Assembly: GCA_964564695.1 (NCBI GenBank)
Contig: CAZMCC010000060.1
Span: 1-24,630, forward strand
Direction of reading: 5' to 3'
DNA length: 24,630 nucleotides
Source: CAZMCC01 sp964564695
GTDB lineage: Bacteria > Planctomycetota > Phycisphaerae > Phycisphaerales > UBA1924
Under the pieces are notes generated by a model. That model was not told where the DNA came from. It saw nothing but the letters and a program-made list of their open reading frames with translations, and did no database searches. A program made the position numbers and the translations under genes. Of the stretch, positions 13,990-21,155 are shown one piece after another (position 1 is the stretch's first letter; every line of letters begins with the position of its first letter).

Positions 13990-15333
13990 TCAACACCCTC
14001 CCCCCGCCCACAACGACAGAAACTCCCCGATCGACGGCAGCCCCGGCAACCCTTCCGGCGGCTCGATCACCCGCTTGACGAACTCGGCGACGTCGCGCGC
14101 GTCGAAGCGATGATCCCCGTTCAGGTCCCCCGGGCACGGCCCCGCGCGCACGTCCAGCTTGTTCGAGTACACCCGCTCGCACCCGTTCTCCGCACTGCAC
14201 GTGTACAGCCCCTCGTCCGCCAGCCCGAACGACGCGATGCTGAGCACCCCCGTCGCCGAGCCGCTCACCGTCGATCCCCACCCCGTCGGGCCGTCGGTGA
14301 TCGGCTGGCCTCCGCGGGCCCAATGGAACACCGTCCCGTCGGCCGACGCGTCCGCACTCACCCGCACCGTCGCGTTGTCCGGCCAGCTCTCCACCAGCTC
14401 GAACCCGCTCTGCGCGGGCGGCTCGCACGGCACCTCGCGTGCGAACCGCGAGAAGAACTCGTCCCAGATCAGGTCCGACGCCCCCGGGAAGTATGCGTGT
14501 CCCCAGTTCCGCACCTGCGTGTAGCGGTACTCCGCCGACATCGGGTCGTTGGGCATCGGCGCGTAGATGCTCGTCTCAAGCGTCAGGAGCTGCGGCCCGT
14601 CGTAGATGTACGTGAACGACCGCGGCGGCGTCTTCACGCGGTTCGTCGTGATCCAGAACGACCGCTGCTGCGCGTCCTGCACCGTCCGCGGCAGCGCGTG
14701 CGGTGGATTGCCGCTCACCAGCGCGTTCTCATACTCGCCGCGCCACTGCCACACCGGGATCCCCACGCTCGGCTGACACTGCGATTCCGGCGGGTTGTAC
14801 GCCGTGATCCACCCGCTCGCCACCGGCGCGATCGCGGCGAACGTGTCGGCGTAGCGGCACGCGAGCGTGGCCGACATCATGCCGCCGTTGGAGAACCCCG
14901 TCGCGTACACGCGAGCCCGGTCCACCGTGTAGTTCGACGCGACCTCGTCGACGAGGTCGATGAGGAACGCCCCGTCCGGCGGCGGCGCCTCGTCAAACCG
15001 CCAGATGTTCCAGATCCACTGCAAGGGCGGCATCGCCACGATTCCCCCGGTGGGGAACACCACAAGGCATCCGACGCGATCGGCGGTGTCCGTCCAGCCG
15101 CTCACGGCCGCGAACGCCGGGCCGTTGGACGCGAACTGGTGCATCGCCAGCACCAGCGGCGTGGGCTGTTCGGGCACGTAGCCGTCGGGCACGTACACCA
15201 GGTAGTTGCGGGTCTGGCCGTTGAAGACGGTGGTGTACGCCACCAGCTCGGATGCCCCGGCGGTGGTTGCGGCACTCAGGATAAAGGCGCCCAGCACACA
15301 CATGGGCGCCCACGCATTAAGGCGTTGGCGCAT
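13990..15333 (-). CDS. Secreted LpqC/PHB-depolymerase-type esterase with Ig-like and dockerin-like tail
   Basis: This is a predicted secreted alpha/beta hydrolase acting on esters, possibly plant or polyester substrates. The ATG at 15333 is chosen because a signal peptide follows (about 1-27, LGAFILSAATTAGA) and GGAAG precedes it. The hydrolase domain (about 30-300) has an RNYLVYVPDGY start, MHQF oxyanion region, nucleophile Ser148 in GFSNGG and likely His279 in NWGHAYFPGA. Residues 310-397 look like an Ig-type domain (GGQPITDG, DEGLYTCSAENGC). The end, CPGDLNGDHRFDARDVAEF (400-418), is one dockerin-like calcium loop-helix, then a second weak helix and a terminal GGGC. A single such repeat is less than a full dockerin pair. 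No cohesin gene is in view. Confidence 0.82.
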   Translation of the reverse strand: MRQRLNAWAPMCVLGAFILSAATTAGASELVAYTTVFNGQTRNYLVYVPDGYVPEQPTPLVLAMHQFASNGPAFAAVSGWTDTADRVGCLVVFPTGGIVAMPPLQWIWNIWRFDEAPPPDGAFLIDLVDEVASNYTVDRARVYATGFSNGGMMSATLACRYADTFAAIAPVASGWITAYNPPESQCQPSVGIPVWQWRGEYENALVSGNPPHALPRTVQDAQQRSFWITTNRVKTPPRSFTYIYDGPQLLTLETSIYAPMPNDPMSAEYRYTQVRNWGHAYFPGASDLIWDEFFSRFAREVPCEPPAQSGFELVESWPDNATVRVSADASADGTVFHWARGGQPITDGPTGWGSTVSGSATGVLSIASFGLADEGLYTCSAENGCERVYSNKLDVRAGPCPGDLNGDHRFDARDVAEFVKRVIEPPEGLPGLPSIGEFLSLWAGGGC

Positions 15334-15377
15334 GCGGACTTCCAACCCCCACGCGTCGACCGAGTGGCGACGGGCCG

Positions 15378-15386
15378 AGTATACCA
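15378..15386 (-). promoter_or_regulatory. Extended -10 element for the esterase gene
   Basis: The minus strand reads TGGTATACT, an extended -10 box, about 45 bases upstream of the esterase ATG. No good -35 hexamer lies 17 bases further up. On the plus strand the same bases give TATACC, about 30 bases before the divergent gene at 15415, so the site could serve both directions. Confidence 0.45.
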
Positions 15387-15414
15387 GAACGTCGTCGCGT
15401 CCGCGAGTGTCTTC

Positions 15415-16227
15415 ATGCGTGTACGCTCGCGATGCGTGCTTCTTATTGATGCGTACAACGTGCTTCATGTGACCGGCGTGCTCCCGCCTCACCTTGCCGG
15501 CCTCGAGGTCGACGGCCTGGCCGCATTAATCGACCTCGGCCGCTATGCGCGAGAACGGACACTGCTGGTATGCGACGGAACCGGCGGTTCGGTTGGCGCA
15601 TCGATGAAGAGAGCCGTGCGCCGCGCGGCCCTTGATCGAGGGGGAGAGGAAGGCATCCGTGTGATCTACGCCGGCCCCGGCGCCGAGGCCGACGCCCTCA
15701 TCGAGTCGCTGCTGCGCCGCTACTCGGGGAAGTCGTCGTTGGTTGTAAGTTCGGATCGACGCGTCCTCAAGGCCGCCCGGGCCGCTCGCGCCCGGTCGCT
15801 CACGAGCGACAAGTTCCTGCGCCAGCTCGTCCTCGACCAATCGACCCGGCGGGCGAGCGTTGTCCCCCCCAAGCCCGATGCGCCGGTGTCGCCGGGCCAG
15901 GTTCGTGATTGGGCCCGGCAAATGGGGATCGCACCCGACGACCCGCTGTGGTCGCTCCCGGCTTCGAGCGTCCCGATGCCCCGCTCGCGCGCCGGCGGCG
16001 TCGAACCGCCGGCCCCCCAGCCAGCCCGCCCGCCCAGCGCCCCAGAGCGCGGGCCCGCCCCGGTGCAACAACCGTCCGCCCGTCAGGCCCCCCAGGCCCC
16101 CGGGCGCATCGACCCTCTCATCCTCGAGGCGATGAAAGAGTGGCCGGGCCGGATCGAACTGGACGATCTGGACATGAGCAAGTGGCTGACGGGCGATATT
16201 CAAACGCCGCAGCGGGAGAATCAGTGA
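15415..16227 (+). CDS. YacP-like NYN-domain RNase-like protein with Pro-rich tail
   Basis: This 270-residue protein has an N-terminal NYN/PIN-fold domain (about 6-145) of the YacP type. Acidic and core motifs are LLIDAYNVLH (Asp12, Asn15), LVCDGTGG (Asp54), GAEADALIESLL and LVVSSDRRVLKAA (Asp114). YacP/Rae1 in Bacillus cleaves mRNA on the ribosome; the same role here is inference. A long Pro/Ala-rich linker (about 150-232) leads to a short acidic-helical end (DPLILEAMKEWPGRIELDDL). Typical YacP proteins have about 170 residues, so the tail is extra. The ATG at 15415 is used, with GTG at 15442 possible. Its stop codon overlaps the next start (TGATG), so the two genes are translationally coupled. 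Confidence 0.8.
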   Translation: MRVRSRCVLLIDAYNVLHVTGVLPPHLAGLEVDGLAALIDLGRYARERTLLVCDGTGGSVGASMKRAVRRAALDRGGEEGIRVIYAGPGAEADALIESLLRRYSGKSSLVVSSDRRVLKAARAARARSLTSDKFLRQLVLDQSTRRASVVPPKPDAPVSPGQVRDWARQMGIAPDDPLWSLPASSVPMPRSRAGGVEPPAPQPARPPSAPERGPAPVQQPSARQAPQAPGRIDPLILEAMKEWPGRIELDDLDMSKWLTGDIQTPQRENQ

Positions 16228-16670
16228 TGCGAAGCCGAGTGATGGGAGCGCGGGTGGGAATGCGGAGCGCGGCGGCGGCCTGCGCGGTCGTGGCGGTCGG
16301 CATAGTGGGGGGGTGCCAGTCCGATCCCGAGCCCGTCGGGATGGACGAGGACAGCTCGCTCACCGCGACCTACTCGTTCGGCACCATGACCACCAACGTG
16401 TCCCGCGGCGGGATCGGCGTCCGCGACGTCGCGTCCGCCGCCGAGGCCATGTTCCGGCGCCAGGGCTTCACCGTCCGCTCGGCCGAGATCACGTCCAACA
16501 AGGCGCGGGTTGCCGGGTCGGAGGTCGGCTCGGGCAACTTCCAGGCGACGATCGTGAGCGCCACCAAGACCGAGGCCGGTGTGCGGATCGAGGTCCACGT
16601 CGAGCCCTTCGGCGACGAGGCCCAGAGCCGCACCGTCATGAACGACATTCTCGGGCGACTGGGACTCTGA
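16227..16670 (+). CDS. Hypothetical lipoprotein, DUF3568-like
   Basis: This is a 147-residue predicted lipoprotein. The ATG at 16227 overlaps the preceding stop codon (TGATG), and GGGAG lies eight bases upstream. A signal peptide with lipobox VGGC gives Cys30. The mature part has an alternating strand-helix pattern: YSFGTMTTNV, a helix DVASAAEAMFRRQGF, then three strands ending VRIEVHVEPFGDE. That layout resembles the DUF3568 type of small envelope lipoprotein, which is an impression rather than a search result. No function is known. Coupling to the NYN-domain gene suggests shared expression, though one product is cytosolic and the other envelope-bound. Confidence 0.72.
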   Translation: MRSRVMGARVGMRSAAAACAVVAVGIVGGCQSDPEPVGMDEDSSLTATYSFGTMTTNVSRGGIGVRDVASAAEAMFRRQGFTVRSAEITSNKARVAGSEVGSGNFQATIVSATKTEAGVRIEVHVEPFGDEAQSRTVMNDILGRLGL

Positions 16671-16684
16671 CCGCCTTGAACGAG

Positions 16685-16704
16685 CCCTGAGCGCAAGCTC
16701 AGGG
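16685..16704 (+). terminator. Perfect 8-bp GCAA-loop hairpin
   Basis: CCCTGAGC pairs with GCTCAGGG across a GCAA tetraloop, 14 bases after the lipoprotein stop codon. There is no T-tract, so it may act in mRNA stability rather than intrinsic termination. Confidence 0.5.
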
Positions 16705-16753
16705 TGAACCCCCGGGCGCGGGACCAGCGCCGATGGACCGGGCCGGCTCCCCC

Positions 16754-16790
16754 AACAAAAAACCCTTCGCTTGCGAGGGGTTTGTTTTTT
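16754..16790. terminator. Bidirectional intrinsic terminator
   Basis: The stem AAACCCTTCG/CGAGGGGTTT (one G-T pair) with loop CTTG spans 16760-16783. It is flanked by an A-run on the left and TTTTTT on the right, so both strands give a hairpin plus U-tract. It separates the convergent lipoprotein gene and clpX and is the clearest intrinsic terminator in the window. Confidence 0.9.
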
Positions 16791-16813
16791 CACGTTCGTA
16801 GCGCGATCCGCCC

Positions 16814-18181
<1,368 letters not shown>

Positions 18182-18354
18182 GGAGCGGGGTGTCCTCAAG
18201 GTCCGGCACCGCTCGCGGCCCGAACGTACAGATGATGTGCAGCCGAGGAGTGTATCGGCGTGGATCGGTACGGTCTCCACGAACAGGTCTCACCCCAACG
18301 CGGGGGTCTGTCTATGAGGGGGCAGGTCGCGATAACAACCCGCACGCCACGCCG

Positions 18355-18774
18355 TCATTTCTCGAATTGCTTCCCGTGGGGCCGCCCCGGGGGACGGGTC
18401 TGGGGGGGGCGCGGGTCGTACCGACCCTTGGGCTGCTCCCCGGACTTCCGTTCGGCCCGCCGGTCCATTGCTTCCGACGCCCGGGCCGCCAGCTTCTTGC
18501 GGGCCAGGTCATACTCCTCCTGGGTCATCAGCCCCTCGCGGTGGGCCTTGCGCAGCTCGTCAAAGAGCGAACCGGCCGCGTCGACCTGGCTCTCGCCGCC
18601 GAACATCCGCTTTCGCATCCACATGATGGCCGCGCCGCCAACCACCAGCAGCGCAATGACCAGGCCGATCCACATCACGACGCGCACGACGTCGGTCTGC
18701 GACGGGCCGCCTTGGCCGACGGCCGCTGTGCCTGCCGCGAGTTCGAATATCCGCTGCGCTGCCGCGTGGATCAC
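18355..18774 (-). CDS. Single-pass membrane protein with SHOCT-like motif
   Basis: This is a 139-residue protein starting at GTG 18774. A transmembrane helix lies at about 30-53 (VVMWIGLVIALLVVGGAAIM). After it comes a SHOCT-like helical hairpin (about 68-95, LFDELRKAHREGLMTQEEY and on to KL), then a basic, Pro/Arg-rich tail (100-139). The start is 19 bases after the preceding gene's stop codon, so the two are likely in one unit. It shows the same SHOCT pattern (LxxL...G.LTEEEY) as the lipoprotein at 7111-7314. No enzymatic motif is seen; a role in membrane assembly is only a family-based guess. The 173-base spacer to clpX contains no recognised feature. Confidence 0.72.
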   Translation of the reverse strand: MIHAAAQRIFELAAGTAAVGQGGPSQTDVVRVVMWIGLVIALLVVGGAAIMWMRKRMFGGESQVDAAGSLFDELRKAHREGLMTQEEYDLARKKLAARASEAMDRRAERKSGEQPKGRYDPRPPQTRPPGRPHGKQFEK

Positions 18775-18793
18775 GCCAAGAGCCTAGCCGGTT

Positions 18794-19609
18794 TCAGACG
18801 TTGCCGGAGGCGATGGCCGCCCGGAGCGGGTTGACCAGGCCCGGGATCGCCCGTTCGTCGGCGATCGCCTCGGCGTGGCGGGCAAGCTCGTCGAGGGCCT
18901 CGGGCAGGGCGCTCACGTCGGCGTGCGGGCCGTAGCGCCGGAGCGTGACGTAGACGCTGATCGGCTCCTCGCGGAACTCGCCGGTGCGGGGGCTGCCGCG
19001 CGGCGACGACCGCGTCTTGACCTCCATGTGCGCATGGATGTTGCAGGCCCCGTTGATCGCCACGCCGAAGGAGGGCTGGCAATCGACCAGGACCGCGTCG
19101 GGAATCCGGGCGAGAGTGGCGATCGGCGAATCGGCCATGAGGGCCTGGTACACCACCTCGTCGTGGTTCCCGGCGAAGTGCAGGTCGAAGCCGATGAGCA
19201 GCTCGACGAACTCGACGTCGAGCGAGCTGATGTCGAGGAAGTACGGCGCGACCTCCAGCACGAGCCGGTGCAGCGCGTAGCCGTCCCGCATCGACTCGGG
19301 GTTCACGCTCCCCGACCGCACGCTCGTCTTGCGCAGCGCGACCCACGATTGCGAGCGTCCGGCGGGCGGCGCCATCGTCGCGGTGGCCGTGGCTTCCGCG
19401 GCCGGTTCGCCCGATTCGAGCGAGAGCTCGTGGCCGTGCTTGCGGAAGCGGGCCAGCGTGGGGTGCTCGCGCCGCAGGCGGTCGAACATCGACAGCGCCG
19501 AGTCGCGCCGCAGGGGAAGGTCCATCTTCAGACCCACGCGCTGATTGATGTAAAAGTCGTCGCACAGTGCGGCGTAACTGGTCGGCATATGGAACGAATC
19601 TCCCGACAT
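18794..19609 (-). CDS. Conserved-looking hypothetical protein
   Basis: I do not recognise this 271-residue soluble protein. It has no signal peptide or membrane segment. The N-terminal part (MPTSYAALCDDFYINQRVGL, then KMDLPLRRDSALSMFDRLRR) is followed by a low-complexity Ala/Thr linker near 68-82. The remainder has mixed helices and strands: a well-ordered stretch (HRLVLEVAPYFLDISSLDVE), then LIGFDLHFAGNHDEVVYQAL and VTLRRYGPHADVSALPEALD. The start could be the ATG at 19609 or the one at 19588, which has GGGAG 11 bases upstream. Codon use and composition match the neighbours, so a real gene is likely. It is followed closely by the SHOCT membrane gene. Confidence 0.7.
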   Translation of the reverse strand: MSGDSFHMPTSYAALCDDFYINQRVGLKMDLPLRRDSALSMFDRLRREHPTLARFRKHGHELSLESGEPAAEATATATMAPPAGRSQSWVALRKTSVRSGSVNPESMRDGYALHRLVLEVAPYFLDISSLDVEFVELLIGFDLHFAGNHDEVVYQALMADSPIATLARIPDAVLVDCQPSFGVAINGACNIHAHMEVKTRSSPRGSPRTGEFREEPISVYVTLRRYGPHADVSALPEALDELARHAEAIADERAIPGLVNPLRAAIASGNV

Positions 19610-19677
19610 GTCTCTGTCATCGGCAACGCGGTCGAGCCGAGGCGAAGTTTACTCGCCCTCCGTATTCGCGCCCCACC

Positions 19678-20373
19678 TCATTTGAGTATCCATCCGAGAA
19701 TTTCTGCGGTTTGCAACAGGTCCGATACCACCCGATCCGCTCCGGTAACCGACAGGGCCGCCGTGTCGTGGTGCCCCGTCGCCACCGCCAGCGCCCGCAT
19801 CCCCGCGCCCTTCGCGCAGCGCACATCATGGGGCGTGTCCCCGATGATGAGCGCCCGCTTCGGGTCCGCTCGCCGCCCGTGCAGCGCCGCATATCGGTCC
19901 AGCGCCACGTGCGCCAGGTGATCCCGGCTCGGCGGGTCGTGAGGCGACTCATCGCCCCACACCCGGACCGCGAACCGCGACGGCTCCAGCCCGCACGCCC
20001 GCAGCTTGATCGACCCCGTGTCCTCGTAGTTCCCCGTCAGCAGTCCGAGCGTGACCCCCGGCCGCCCTTCGAGGGCGCCCACGAGCTCCGCCGCGCCCGG
20101 CAGCGTCGTGCACCGGCGCCCCGGTTCAACCAGCCGCCCGGGCAGGTTCGTCCGATATCCCGCGCGGAGGGCGTCCATCCGCTCCCGAGTCGGCTCGAGG
20201 GCGTTGTCGATGAGCAGGTCCCGCATGATGAGCGGGTCGAGCCGCCCCGCGATTTCGACCCGGCCCATCCTGAACCCAGGCCCGAAAAGCGACCGCCCGG
20301 CGTGCGCGAGGGCGTCGATCCCCGCACGCATCGTCGAGATCAGCGTCGCGTCAATATCAAAGAGAATGAGCAT
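19678..20373 (-). CDS. HAD-superfamily phosphatase
   Basis: This is a 231-residue haloacid dehalogenase-type hydrolase, probably a phosphoglycolate-phosphatase-like enzyme; the substrate is unknown. Motif I is FDIDATL (nucleophile Asp6, acid/base Asp8). Motif II is LLTGN (Thr113), Lys123 may serve as motif III, and motif IV is IIGDTPHD (Asp179, Asp183). The cap is helical, inserted between motifs I and II (about 15-85). Length is normal for the family. The ATG at 20373 has no Shine-Dalgarno sequence; it directly follows a pyrimidine-rich simple repeat that fills the spacer from acyP. It lies in the same direction as acyP. Confidence 0.9.
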   Translation of the reverse strand: MLILFDIDATLISTMRAGIDALAHAGRSLFGPGFRMGRVEIAGRLDPLIMRDLLIDNALEPTRERMDALRAGYRTNLPGRLVEPGRRCTTLPGAAELVGALEGRPGVTLGLLTGNYEDTGSIKLRACGLEPSRFAVRVWGDESPHDPPSRDHLAHVALDRYAALHGRRADPKRALIIGDTPHDVRCAKGAGMRALAVATGHHDTAALSVTGADRVVSDLLQTAEILGWILK

Positions 20374-20374
20374 G

Positions 20375-20442
20375 GGGGAGGGGTCAGGGGCCAGGGGTCA
20401 GGGACTAGGGACGAAGGACGAAGGACGAAGGACCAGGGACTA
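20375..20442. repeat. Simple GGGACTAG/GACGAAG repeat between acyP and HAD gene
   Basis: The plus strand is a run of short variants: GGGGTCAGGGGCCAGGGGTC, GGGACTAGGGACGAAGGACG, AAGGACGAAGGACCAGGGAC. The unit ACGAAGG recurs three times in a row. The acyP stop codon (minus-strand TAG at 20440-20442) is the last triplet of the repeat, and the HAD ATG starts just beyond its other end. Confidence 0.8.
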
Positions 20443-20706
20443 GCGCTGGATCGTGAAGCCGGCGGCGCCGTTGACATCGAGGATGTCGATCCGCTGCGTC
20501 GTCGTGATGTACCGCCCCAGCCGCTGACGGACCACGCTCAAGAACCCGTCGATCTCCCCCGCCTCGCCCTGGACCTCGACGGTCACCGTCCCGTCCGGCT
20601 CGTTGCGAACCCAGCCGGCGACCTTGAACCCGCCCGCGGCGTCGCGCGTCGTCGCCCGGAACCCCACGCCCTGAACCCGCCCCGCAAAGCTCGCTCGAAC
20701 CCGCAT
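20440..20706 (-). CDS. acyP: Acylphosphatase
   Basis: This small cytosolic enzyme hydrolyses carboxyl-phosphate bonds in acyl phosphates. The 88 residues from the ATG at 20706 match the family length. The phosphate-binding signature GRVQGVGFR has Arg17, and the second signature GWVRNEPDGTVTVEVQG has catalytic Asn35. The C-terminal strand GFTIQR is typical. An upstream in-frame start at 20790 would add 28 low-complexity residues and is rejected. It begins the minus-strand series toward clpX, divergent from dnaG. Substrate and importance in this organism cannot be told from sequence. Confidence 0.95.
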   Translation of the reverse strand: MRVRASFAGRVQGVGFRATTRDAAGGFKVAGWVRNEPDGTVTVEVQGEAGEIDGFLSVVRQRLGRYITTTQRIDILDVNGAAGFTIQR

Positions 20707-21155
20707 GGGCCGAGCGTAGGGAGCACTCCCACCGGGGAGGCCACTACTCCGAACCCTTGTTCGGGCCACTGCCCGTGCTATGTTTCCCATTGGCCGGCCG
20801 CGTGCACAATTGCCGGGGCTTCCGGGGCTTACCCGCTCGACTCCACTCCCGTGTCGTGTGGACCCGCCTTCCGGACCCGGATCTCAGACCCGCACGCCAC
20901 CGGGACGCAGGGTCATACCCCTCCGCGCGGCCCTCAGGATGAGGGAATCCCGCCCGGAGGGTTGGGCGCCCAACCCCCATGAGGAGGCGGTTCGCCCGGC
21001 TGCGGCTCCAAGATCGAGCGTCGGTTGTTTGGCAGACACGGCTTGTCAACCGTTCCTGTCAGGCGTTGTTCGTCAAGACGTTGCCGTCCGTCCACCCCAA
21101 AGGTGGCGCACGGGAGGTCGATCGTCGCGTACCGTTCGTTGTTCTGCGTACCCGA
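20707..21155. other. Divergent acyP-dnaG spacer with two hairpins
   Basis: I see no credible gene in these 449 bases. Two structures stand out: CCCTCA-GGA-TGAGGG (20931-20945) and the palindrome GGGTTGGGCGCCCAACCC (20959-20976). A minus-strand TTGACA at about 21043-21048 could be a -35 box, but no good -10 follows it, so I do not call promoters. Confidence 0.5.
20959..20976. repeat. Perfect 18-bp palindrome upstream of dnaG
   Basis: GGGTTGGGC is followed directly by its reverse complement GCCCAACCC. It lies about 180 bases before the dnaG start and 253 beyond the acyP start. It could be a protein-binding site or part of a dispersed repeat. Confidence 0.65.

Noticed and set aside
13957..15414. 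Plus-strand extension upstream of the NYN-domain start, opposite the esterase
   Set aside because: It is in frame but Arg/His/Pro-rich and antisense to a clear secreted hydrolase. The NYN domain begins at 15415.
20375..20442. Short tandem repeats as a possible CRISPR array
   Set aside because: Units are 7-10 bases, contiguous and without spacers. No cas gene is present.
20744..21049. 101-codon minus-strand open frame in the acyP-dnaG spacer
   Set aside because: It is Arg/Gly/Ser-rich, runs across the palindromes, and has no ribosome binding site or recognisable domain.
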